Below are positions 5,752 to 10,973 of a stretch of DNA of 10,973 nucleotides, piece by piece. The translations under genes and the position numbers were made by a program. Under the pieces are notes generated by a model. It ran no database searches. It was given only the letters and a program-made list of their open reading frames with translations, and was not told the DNA's origin. The stretch's first letter is position 1, and each line of letters opens with the position of its first letter. Where the stretch lies: contig QHBV01000251.1 in the NCBI GenBank assembly GCA_003244035.1, positions 1 through 10,973 of the forward strand, read 5' to 3'. The stretch comes from Solirubrobacterales bacterium (lineage in GTDB: Bacteria; Actinomycetota; Thermoleophilia; Solirubrobacterales; Solirubrobacteraceae).

Positions 5752-5780
5752 TTCCAAGTTTCCAACATCTTGGAAATACT
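5752..5780 (+). promoter_or_regulatory. ArsR operator and exporter promoter
   Basis: TTTCCAA (5759-5765), CATC, TTGGAAA (5770-5776) form a perfect 7-4-7 palindrome. An extra half-site TTCCAA lies at 5752-5757, eight bases upstream of the left arm. TTCCAA (5752-5757) and AATACT (5775-5780) are 17 bases apart and could be the -35 and -10 boxes of the MFS gene, which would place the palindrome inside the promoter. This AT-rich patch stands out from the GC-rich surroundings. Confidence 0.65.
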
Positions 5781-5806
5781 CCTCTGACCGCAGACGCAGG
5801 ACCCGG

Positions 5807-7060
5807 ATGACCGCCTACTCGACCCTCCACTCCGCAGCGCAGCGACGCACGCTGCCCCCGCGCGTCGCCTACGCGCTCGTTGCCGCGGTGATCGGCTTGG
5901 CGCTGTTCGCGTCGGGAACGCCGTCGCCGCTCTACGGCACGTATCGCGAGCTGTGGGGGTTCTCGCCGGTGGTGCTGACGCTTGTGTACGCGACCTACGC
6001 ATTCGGCGTGCTCGCCACGCTGATCCTCGCCGGGCGGCTCTCCGACGAGGTCGGTCGGCGACCCGTGCTGCTCGTGGCCCTGGGAACGTTGATGGGCTCG
6101 ACGATCGTGTTCATGGTGGCCGACTCGGTGGCGTGGCTGTTTCTCGCCCGCGCCGTGCAGGGGCTGGCCACAGGGCTGGCGCTGGGCGCAGCCAGCGCAG
6201 CGCTGCTGGACCTGCACCCGCGCCGTGACCCGGCCGGAGTCGGGCTGACCAACGGCGTCGTGAGCGCGGGCGGCATGGGCCTCGGCGTGCTCGTCTCGTC
6301 GAGCGTGATCGAGCTCCTGCCGGCGCCCCGCGTGCTGCCCTACGTCCTCCTGTTCGTGCTGTTCGCGATCGCGTTCGCCGGCGCGTGGTGGATGCCCGAG
6401 CCTGTCGTCGACCGCTCGCGCCCTCGGCTGACCCCGCAGCGCCCGAGCGTGCCGGCCCCGACGCGCCGTGCGTTCGTCCTCGCGGCGCTCGGAGTCACGT
6501 CCTCCTGGTCGATCGGAGGCCTGTTCCTGTCGCTCGGACCGCAGCTCGCGGGCAGCCTGTTTCACTCCACCAGCCCCCTGGTGGCCGGGGTCAGCGTGTT
6601 CGCGCTCGCGGGGTCGGCCGCGATCGCCCAGTTGGTGTTCAGGCACACGGCGCCGTGGGCGGGAGCCGCCGCCGGCTCGATCGCCCTGGCCGGGGGGATG
6701 GTGGCGATCGTCGCCGCCGCAGCAACCGGCTCCAGCTGGCTCTACCTGGCTGGTGCGGGCATCGGCGGCGCCGGCTTTGGGGTGGCCTTCCTCGGCGCAC
6801 TGCGGGCGCTCTCGGCGGCGATCCCACCTGCCCACCGTGGTGCGGTGATGTCCGCTTTCTACGTAGTCGCGTACGCGGCGCTGTCGCTGCCGGCGATCCT
6901 GGCGGGCGTGCTGGAGACCCCGCTGGGCCTGCGAGCGACGTTCGAGATGTTTGGGAGCCTGATCGCCGCGCTCGCGCTCGTCGTCGCCGTCGAGGCGTGG
7001 CGGACGCGGCCCCTCGGCAGTCCGGTGGCAGACCACCTGCGCTGCGACGTGGTGGCGTAA
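5807..7060 (+). CDS. Major facilitator superfamily exporter
   Basis: This 417-residue integral membrane protein has about 12 hydrophobic helices in two halves of six, split by a charged loop near residues 197-223 (EPVVDRSRPRL onward). The MFS motif A appears as GRLSDEVGRRP (76-86) in loop 2-3. Helix 1 begins around residue 20 (VAYALVAAVIGLALFASGTPSPLYGTY), and SPLYGTY is typical of drug/metabolite:H+ antiporters. ATG 5807 has AGGA (5798-5801) five bases upstream. The longer frame upstream is only antisense of the ArsR gene. Divergent pairing with ArsR suggests an inducible efflux pump for a small toxic compound; the substrate cannot be read from sequence. Confidence 0.88.
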   Translation: MTAYSTLHSAAQRRTLPPRVAYALVAAVIGLALFASGTPSPLYGTYRELWGFSPVVLTLVYATYAFGVLATLILAGRLSDEVGRRPVLLVALGTLMGSTIVFMVADSVAWLFLARAVQGLATGLALGAASAALLDLHPRRDPAGVGLTNGVVSAGGMGLGVLVSSSVIELLPAPRVLPYVLLFVLFAIAFAGAWWMPEPVVDRSRPRLTPQRPSVPAPTRRAFVLAALGVTSSWSIGGLFLSLGPQLAGSLFHSTSPLVAGVSVFALAGSAAIAQLVFRHTAPWAGAAAGSIALAGGMVAIVAAAATGSSWLYLAGAGIGGAGFGVAFLGALRALSAAIPPAHRGAVMSAFYVVAYAALSLPAILAGVLETPLGLRATFEMFGSLIAALALVVAVEAWRTRPLGSPVADHLRCDVVA

Positions 7061-7067
7061 TCATCGT

Positions 7068-7095
7068 GATCGCCGCCCTGCGGGGGGCGGCGATC
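7068..7095. terminator. Bidirectional terminator hairpin
   Basis: GATCGCCGCCC (7068-7078) pairs perfectly with GGGCGGCGATC (7085-7095) around a six-base loop. It starts eight bases after the MFS stop and ends 15 bases before the stop of the convergent DNA-binding protein gene. The short TCTT that follows is the only T-rich part on the plus strand. Position and stem strength support a shared terminator. Confidence 0.7.
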
Positions 7096-7109
7096 TTCTC
7101 GCAGATCGG

Positions 7110-7553
7110 TCAGGTGTCGTGCTCGACAGTGCCGAGCCAGTGCAGCAGGGCGCCGCGAGAGAAGCGCCACTGTCCGGCGAGCTTGCGGCCGGGGAGCCGG
7201 CGTTCCTCGGCCAGCGCCAACAGCACGTCCTCGGCGACTCCGAGGAGGTCGGCGGCTTGCGCGCAGCTGAGCACCTCGAGCGGACCGGCGGGTTGGAAGG
7301 AGTGGTGGCCGAGGGTCAGGCCGGGCTGCTCGAGGTCGATCGTGACTCGGCGCGGAGTGGCGTCGGCGGTCAGCACGCGGAGCGCGTCGAGGCCCTCCTG
7401 GGACTCGGGGTCCACGTGGCGCTGCACGAGCCCGGCCACGAGGTCCTTCTTGCGCACCGATAACACCCGGGCGGCCCGGTCGAGCCGGCGGGCGTGCTCG
7501 ATCGGAAGGCGGACGAACAGCGCAGCGGTGTCGTGAGACTGATTCGGGGACAT
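7110..7553 (-). CDS. Small DNA-binding protein: RHH-like N-terminus plus excisionase/HTH_17-like C-terminus
   Basis: The 147-residue protein appears to have two DNA-binding parts. Residues 10-48 (ALFVRLPIEHARRLDRAARV followed by LSVRKKDLVAGLVQRHV) look like a ribbon-helix-helix or related CopG-type strand-helix-helix. Residues 92-141 (LEVLSCAQAADLLGVAEDVL, then RRLPGRKLAGQWRFSRGALLHWL) match the excisionase-family HTH that reads 'sets in / chooses / binds W-R-F'. ATG 7553 is chosen; an upstream TTG at 7583 would add ten residues from the repeat region. No Shine-Dalgarno site is present, but TACGAT (7565-7560 on this strand) lies six bases before ATG, so the message may be leaderless. No integrase is nearby. 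It is probably an autoregulator or part of a small regulatory locus; partner unknown. Confidence 0.7.
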   Translation of the reverse strand: MSPNQSHDTAALFVRLPIEHARRLDRAARVLSVRKKDLVAGLVQRHVDPESQEGLDALRVLTADATPRRVTIDLEQPGLTLGHHSFQPAGPLEVLSCAQAADLLGVAEDVLLALAEERRLPGRKLAGQWRFSRGALLHWLGTVEHDT

Positions 7554-7556
7554 GGA

Positions 7557-7580
7557 GATATCGTAGCAATATCCGATATC
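7557..7580. promoter_or_regulatory. Repeated GATATC sites at the start of the RHH/HTH gene
   Basis: GATATC occurs at 7557-7562 and 7575-7580, with a related AATATC at 7568-7573. Each GATATC is itself palindromic. They cover the region just upstream of the ATG at 7553, where a leaderless promoter would lie. Clusters of short repeated palindromes are typical operators for ribbon-helix-helix proteins, so autoregulation is a reasonable inference. Confidence 0.5.
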
Positions 7581-7628
7581 CAAGTGGCTGCCAGGTTAGG
7601 CAGCGCAGGGCGAGGGCGGAAGACGTTC

Positions 7629-7674
7629 CCCGCGATGCGGGCGGCGCCGAGGTCGACGTTCGTTCCGACCTCGG
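7629..7674 (-). terminator. Hairpins downstream of soxR-like gene
   Basis: CCGAGGTCG (7647-7655) and CGACCTCGG (7666-7674) form a perfect nine-base stem with a ten-base loop, beginning four bases past the soxR-like stop (minus strand). A second hairpin CCCGC-GAT-GCGGG lies at 7629-7641. No T run follows, as is common in GC-rich actinobacteria. Role as terminator is inferred from position. Confidence 0.5.
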
Positions 7675-7678
7675 TCCG

Positions 7679-8128
7679 TCACCCCGGCGGGCGATCCGCG
7701 ATCCAGTAACGCGGCCCCGCACCAAAGCGGGCCGCTCGGTCGTCGGGGTTCGCGAGCTTGCAGCGGTCAAGCGAGAGGCAGCCGCAGCCGATGCATTCGG
7801 TCAGGCTGGCGCGCAGGCGCTCGAGCTCGGCGATCCGTTCCTCGATGCGCCCTGACCAGGTGCGCGACAGGCGCGCCCAGTCGCGCCGGCCCGGCACCTG
7901 CCCGCCCGGGAGCCTTGCGAGCTCGGCGCCGATCTCCTCGAGCGTCAGCCCGATGCGTTGGGCAAAGACGATGAACGCGATCCGGCGGAGCACGGGACGG
8001 GGGTAGCGACGGTGGCCAGAGCCGGCTCGCTCGGAGCTGATCAGGCCCCGCTGCTCGTAGTAGCGCAACGCCGACGCCGCCACGCCACTGCGTCGCGCGA
8101 CGGCGCCGATCGTCAGCAGGGAGGACAT
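7679..8128 (-). CDS. soxR: SoxR: redox-sensing MerR-family regulator with [2Fe-2S] cysteine motif
   Basis: The 149-residue protein has a MerR HTH at the N-terminus (LLTIGAVARRSGVAASALRY, 4-23, then YEQRGLISSERAGSGHRRY, 24-42), a dimerisation helix (about 83-110) and the SoxR iron-sulfur motif C112-x2-C115-x-C117-x5-C123 (ECIGCGCLSLDRC). All four ligands are present, so it should hold a [2Fe-2S] cluster that activates transcription when oxidised by redox-cycling compounds. Outside enterics, SoxR typically controls small reductases, pumps and monooxygenases rather than soxS. ATG 8128 has no clear Shine-Dalgarno site. It is divergent from the DUF5519 gene, with a SoxR-box-like dyad between them; no soxS-like gene is visible. 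Confidence 0.93.
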   Translation of the reverse strand: MSSLLTIGAVARRSGVAASALRYYEQRGLISSERAGSGHRRYPRPVLRRIAFIVFAQRIGLTLEEIGAELARLPGGQVPGRRDWARLSRTWSGRIEERIAELERLRASLTECIGCGCLSLDRCKLANPDDRAARFGAGPRYWIADRPPG

Positions 8129-8151
8129 GCGAACAGGAGATCACACTTTCC

Positions 8152-8182
8152 GCTTGACTTCAAGCTTACTTTAGCTTATAGC
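8152..8182 (+). promoter_or_regulatory. SoxR-box-like dyad in a promoter facing the DUF5519 gene
   Basis: CTTCAAGCTTACTTTAGC (8158-8175) matches the E. coli soxS box CCTCAAGTTAACTTGAGG, quoted from memory, at 13 of 18 positions. It lies between TTGACT (8154-8159, -35) and TATAGC (8177-8182, 17-bp spacer) or TAGCTT (8179-8184, 19-bp spacer, the length MerR-family activators favour). A perfect 6-2-6 palindrome GCTTGA-CT-TCAAGC (8152-8165) overlaps the -35 box. The patch is AT-rich relative to its surroundings. Confidence 0.55.
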
Positions 8183-8221
8183 TTCTTGGTCGATCGCAGC
8201 CCAACCGCAAGGAGATGACAG

Positions 8222-8593
8222 ATGACCACGCCACGTACCGCGAGCGAGCAGATCACCGAGGAGGTCACCTCCTGGCCAGGCGTGCAGGCGGCCCAAGGCA
8301 ACCGAGGTGAGTTCGCGTTCAAGCTCGGGGGCCGAGCGCTTGGTCACCTGCACGGCGACCATGCCGCGCACTTCAGCTTCCCCAAGCAGGTCTGGGGCGA
8401 GCTGCGTGCCCAGGGCCGGATCGGGCCCCATCCCGTGTTCCCCGATAAGCAGGGGCCGGCCGCTCGCCGGATCCAGGACGAGACCGATGTCCGCGAGGTG
8501 ATCGCGCTGCTGCGACTCAACTACGACCGCGCGGTGTCCGCTCGCGGTCGAACCGGAACGATCCCAATCGAGCCGCGCAGGTCGAGCTCGTAG
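8222..8593 (+). CDS. DUF5519 ('luciferase domain') protein
   Basis: This 123-residue soluble protein matches the small DUF5519 family pattern: TEEVTSWPGVQA (12-23), GEFAFKLGGRALGHLHGDHAAHFSFP (29-54, His-rich GHLHGDHAAHF core), then GRIGPHPVFPDKQGPAARRI (65-84) and DVREVIALLRLNYDRAV (89-105). The family name comes from a domain in an annotated luciferase; no enzymatic role is established that I know of. The conserved histidines and the small alpha-beta layout are consistent with DNA/ligand or metal binding, but this is not shown. AAGGAG lies seven bases before the ATG. Its promoter carries the SoxR-box-like dyad, so it may respond to redox stress. The last 18 residues after RAVSARG are non-conserved in appearance. 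Confidence 0.8.
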   Translation: MTTPRTASEQITEEVTSWPGVQAAQGNRGEFAFKLGGRALGHLHGDHAAHFSFPKQVWGELRAQGRIGPHPVFPDKQGPAARRIQDETDVREVIALLRLNYDRAVSARGRTGTIPIEPRRSSS

Positions 8594-8631
8594 ACCTGCC
8601 CGCCGAGCTCGACCCCGAAGCTGTGATGCTC

Positions 8632-9369
8632 CTACCGCCTGCGAGCGACGTATCGAGCGAAGATGCCATCGGCTGAGTAGTCGGCTCTCTCGATCCGGAA
8701 GCCGGAGCGCTCGATCATCGGCTCGAGCAACCAGGTGAAGGTTGAGTGCTCATCCCGGACGTGCTCCTCGAGCTCGGCGCGGGTCCAGTCTGTCTCGATG
8801 CCGGTCGCACCGGTGGCACACCAGCTCTCGATTCGCTCCATCGCCTCCTCGGGCTGGAAGCTGTAGACGACGTCCCACAGGCGGAGCACCGCCTCGGGTC
8901 GCATGACGTTGCCGAGCCTCACCAACGCGTGCGCCTTCCAGAAATCCGGAAGGTGATGCAGGGCGTAGCGGCAATACGCGAGATCGACGGGCGCGCCCGA
9001 GTGCTCGTAGCTGAGAAAGCCGGCGCAGACGCACTCGATGTTCCCGTGACGTGACGCTTGCACCTTCTGGCGGAGGAGCTCTTGCATGACCGGCGAGATG
9101 TCGGCTGCAATCACACGGGCACAGACCGGGGCAACGGCAAGCGTGAACTGGCCGGTTCCGGCGCCGAGATCCAACACCGTCGAGCGCGCATCGAGACCCA
9201 GGCTCCGGAGGAGCCGGACCTCGTCGAGCGGATCGCCGTCCTCCTTGGCGTCATAGCGTGCGACGTGAATCGCGTCGAGATTCTCCCGTCCAGCGTTGGC
9301 TCGCTCGTCGAGCCGCCAACTCAGGCTTCGAGGCGCTGTGTCCCCCCTCTCGTCAGCCGGGAGGCTCAA
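8632..9369 (-). CDS. Class I SAM-dependent methyltransferase
   Basis: This 245-residue protein has a Rossmann-type methyltransferase domain. Motif I is VLDLGAGTGQFTL (65-77); the acidic residue ending strand 2 is Asp90 in VIAADIS (86-92). The post-motif strand is VDLAYCRYALHHLPD (128-142), which has the ALHHL pattern of small-molecule methyltransferases, and LRLWDVVYSF (162-171) follows. The C-terminal part (172-245) probably completes the substrate cap. The substrate is not evident. The start is TTG 9369, which overlaps the upstream lipoprotein stop as TTGA; no better ATG or GTG precedes the conserved SLSWRLDERANAG segment. The overlap suggests co-translation with the lipoprotein gene, although no functional link is obvious. 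Confidence 0.85.
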   Translation of the reverse strand: MSLPADERGDTAPRSLSWRLDERANAGRENLDAIHVARYDAKEDGDPLDEVRLLRSLGLDARSTVLDLGAGTGQFTLAVAPVCARVIAADISPVMQELLRQKVQASRHGNIECVCAGFLSYEHSGAPVDLAYCRYALHHLPDFWKAHALVRLGNVMRPEAVLRLWDVVYSFQPEEAMERIESWCATGATGIETDWTRAELEEHVRDEHSTFTWLLEPMIERSGFRIERADYSADGIFARYVARRR

Positions 9370-10304
9370 GGGCCTAGCAGCGCCCGCGCCTTGGTGTAGC
9401 TGATCGTCTGCGCCGCCGGGGGCAAAGACACCCGCACTGTGGGGTTGATCGCGCGAATGTCCTGGACGGTCTCGATCGGACCCCGAGTGGTCGAGGGCAG
9501 CGCGGTTACAACCCGGACGGTTTCGCCTCGCCCCGTGACGTAGGTCGCGATCAGCTCGCTCGAGGCTCGGAGCGCCAACAGCTTGGCCTTCAGCTGGGCA
9601 GCCAGCCCGGCAGAGAACGCGCTACGGGGCAGGTGGGCCAGTTCGAAGCTGCCCTGGAATCCGTACACCGTCTTACCGTCAAGCACCGTTCTTCCGATCG
9701 AGCGGAACTGGCTGGCGGTGGCCAGCAGACGAAGGTTGTGCCTCGGGTCGAGGTTCGTGCTCTCGCTGAGCAACTGCTTGAGGTTGATCCCGATCGCCGT
9801 ACCTGCCCGCGAAAGGCTCACCGCCAGCCACGGCCGACCGCGATCGCGGGCTGCGAGCTGGGGCAGATCCACGTACTCGGTGTCTCCAATCAGCCGCACT
9901 TGCAGCGTCCGGCCGCCCACGCTCTCGGTGATATTTGCCAGCACGCTCGGCCTGAGGCGCATCACCGCCGAAGTCGTCGTCAACATCGCCGACGCGCCGG
10001 TGCCCACGCACGTTTTCTCGGTGAACGCCAGGGAGCTCGGGCGGTGGGCGCCGAGTCGCTTGATCAGTGTCGCCAGACTCGGGCTAGAGACGGCAACCCC
10101 GCCTGGCGCCGCGGCCGCCGCAGCCGCTGGAGAGCAGCCGGCTGCCGACGCGGGCGCGGTTGCCTGCGGCCCCGGCGTCGAGGAGGACGCGCCCTTCGCA
10201 GACGACGTGAGCGACGAGGACGACGACCGCGGGGTCGAGCCTCCCCCACATGCGGTCACAGCCACCGCGACCATCAGGAGGATGATGTTGAGAGACAGTC
10301 GCAA
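9366..10304 (-). CDS. Secreted lipoprotein, LppX/LprG-like (LolA-fold) family
   Basis: The 312-residue precursor begins MRLSLNIILLMVAVAVTAC, a short signal peptide with lipobox V-T-A-C (Cys19). A low-complexity Ser/Ala/Pro-rich tether follows (24-75, with an Ala run near 60-66). The mature domain (about 75-300) has features seen in actinobacterial LppX/LprG-type carriers: LQVRLIGDTEYVDLP (134-148), RPWLAVSL (157-164), DPRHNLRLLATAS (186-198), IGRTVLDGKTVYGFQGSFEL (203-222) and a late YVTGRGETVRVV strand (255-266). Such folds carry lipids or sense envelope state. The start is inferred as TTG 10304 because no ATG or GTG lies before the hydrophobic core; a downstream ATG would leave too short a signal. 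It is divergent from the Crp/Fnr-like gene. Confidence 0.75.
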   Translation of the reverse strand: MRLSLNIILLMVAVAVTACGGGSTPRSSSSSLTSSAKGASSSTPGPQATAPASAAGCSPAAAAAAAPGGVAVSSPSLATLIKRLGAHRPSSLAFTEKTCVGTGASAMLTTTSAVMRLRPSVLANITESVGGRTLQVRLIGDTEYVDLPQLAARDRGRPWLAVSLSRAGTAIGINLKQLLSESTNLDPRHNLRLLATASQFRSIGRTVLDGKTVYGFQGSFELAHLPRSAFSAGLAAQLKAKLLALRASSELIATYVTGRGETVRVVTALPSTTRGPIETVQDIRAINPTVRVSLPPAAQTISYTKARALLGP

Positions 10305-10413
10305 ATGGCGAGTTCGTAGCGAAGACTCACAGCTTTGCAGGGGCCGCGTCTGGGGGATTTGAAAGGATCGTAACCGCCAAGCCGACATCGGGGCTGACCC
10401 GGGGAGGAGCGCT
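10305..10413. other. Divergent promoter spacer
   Basis: This 109-bp spacer separates the lipoprotein (minus) and Crp/Fnr-like (plus) starts and must hold promoters for both. The sequence is mixed, with an AT-richer patch (GATTTGAAAGGATCG around 10355-10369), but I cannot pick a convincing -35/-10 pair. The ribosome site GGAGG of the plus-strand gene lies at its right end. Confidence 0.4.
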
Positions 10414-10973
10414 GTGCGCAGCATCGTTTCGATCCTGGATCGCGATCCAGACCTAGCGGAGGACCTCAGCGACGAGGAGCTAGCGATCGCGCGGCAGCAA
10501 GTCGTCGCCGATGTGGAGAGGTACCCGCGCGGGGCATGGGCCGTCGGTCCGGACGATTTCGAGCAGGTCGCAAACCTTGGGCTACTGCTCATCGACGGCC
10601 TGCTTGCGCGACATGTCACCGTCGCGGACCACATCGGCGCCGAGCTCCTCGGTCCGGGCGACGTTCTGCAACCGTGGCTCCGGATCGGCCCCGAACCATC
10701 GGTTGCCAGCGAGGTCAACTGGGAGGTAGTCGAGCCGGCGCGGGCAGCTGTCCTCGACAGGGCTTTCTGCGCTCGAGTGACCAGGTGGCCAGAGATCCCG
10801 GCGGCGATCTCCCGGCGCGTTATGCTGCGCGCGCATTGGCTGGCGTTTCACCTGGCAGTTTGTCACCTGCGCCGCGTTGACGAGCGGCTCCTATTGGTGC
10901 TGTGGCACTTCGCCGACCGCTGGGGGACCGTAACCCCCGATGGCGTGCGGCTCGACTTCCGGCTTACGCACGA
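10414..10973 (+). CDS. Crp/Fnr-like transcriptional regulator, 3' end beyond the window
   Basis: An open frame starts with GTG 10414, preceded by GGAGG at correct spacing, and is uninterrupted to the window end (186 codons plus two bases). It reads VRSIVSILDRDPDLAEDLSD (1-20), a degenerate cyclic-nucleotide-like beta-roll (LGLLLIDGLLARHVTVADHI at 55-74, then AELLGPGDVLQPW at 76-88). The strand EVNWEVVEPARAAVLDRAFC (100-119) is followed by the long dimer helix, the segment RRVDERLLLVLWHFADRWGTV (153-173) and the start of the winged HTH at DFRLTH. These are the landmarks of divergent Crp/Fnr regulators frequent in Thermoleophilia. The beta-roll lacks an obvious cAMP-binding signature. Domain order is clear, effector unknown. 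The recognition helix lies outside the window. Confidence 0.85.
   Translation, partial: MRSIVSILDRDPDLAEDLSDEELAIARQQVVADVERYPRGAWAVGPDDFEQVANLGLLLIDGLLARHVTVADHIGAELLGPGDVLQPWLRIGPEPSVASEVNWEVVEPARAAVLDRAFCARVTRWPEIPAAISRRVMLRAHWLAFHLAVCHLRRVDERLLLVLWHFADRWGTVTPDGVRLDFRLTH

Noticed and set aside
5411..7036. Long minus-strand open frame running through the whole MFS gene into the ArsR gene
   Set aside because: Only the last 109 residues form a real protein (ArsR). The rest is Arg/His/Gln-rich antisense of the MFS gene with no domain, a typical artefact of high-GC coding DNA.
7110..7553. Prophage or integrative-element excisionase
   Set aside because: The HTH is excisionase-like, but there is no integrase, attachment-site repeat, tRNA or phage gene nearby, and composition matches the surroundings.
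8594..8690. Coding-like stretch after the DUF5519 stop (reads VELVDLPAELDPEAV in another frame)
   Set aside because: Too short, without a start, and it runs into the methyltransferase on the other strand; no family recognised. It could be a frameshifted tail but support is weak.
10305..10718. N-terminal extension of the lipoprotein frame to an upstream ATG
   Set aside because: This part is antisense to the Crp/Fnr-like gene and would bury the signal peptide and lipobox deep inside the protein.

Overview
The window is very GC-rich. Third codon positions are almost all G or C, there are long antisense open frames, GTG and TTG starts occur, and several starts have no Shine-Dalgarno site. The protein flavour is high-GC Actinomycetota: a divergent Crp/Fnr-type regulator, a Ser/Ala-rich LppX-like lipoprotein and many small one-domain regulators. 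My best guess is the class Thermoleophilia (Solirubrobacterales), inferred from protein style only. No RNA gene, CRISPR array, transposase or phage gene is visible. The layout is ordinary chromosome with many short divergent regulator/target pairs.

Left part (1-3116). A zinc-free quinone oxidoreductase-type MDR enzyme lies on the minus strand (243-1160), with a small tandem duplication at its 3' end. Facing away from it is a plus-strand operon of three membrane proteins: an NfeD-like OB-fold protein, a stomatin/slipin (SPFH) protein coupled by a GTGA overlap, and a small two-helix protein with a coiled-coil tail. Its last gene overlaps tail-to-tail with the next locus.

Centre (3103-5284) is the most notable part. 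Two adjacent minus-strand genes are the beta-like (mosB) and alpha-like (mosA) subunits of a molybdenum/tungsten storage protein. This is the amino-acid-kinase-fold cage known from Azotobacter vinelandii, which packs polyoxomolybdate clusters using ATP. A plus-strand gene transcribed away from mosB encodes a compact one-component regulator: a MerR-type HTH fused to a single Mop/TOBE molybdate-binding domain. Together they look like a self-contained oxyanion storage module: regulator senses Mo/W, cage stores it. The alpha-like subunit lacks several residues that, as I recall the A. vinelandii protein, bind ATP phosphate and anchor the cluster, so the chemistry may have been reassigned.

Right part (5285-10973). 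A remnant resembling an NTF2/SnoaL C-terminus is followed by a divergent ArsR regulator/MFS exporter pair around a clear operator palindrome. Next comes a small RHH-like plus excisionase-like DNA-binding protein that overlies repeated GATATC sites. A SoxR redox sensor with its Fe-S cysteine motif is divergent from a DUF5519 ('luciferase domain') gene, and a SoxR-box-like dyad lies between them. A lipoprotein gene is translationally coupled to a SAM methyltransferase gene. Divergent from these, and running off the right end, is a Crp/Fnr-like regulator.
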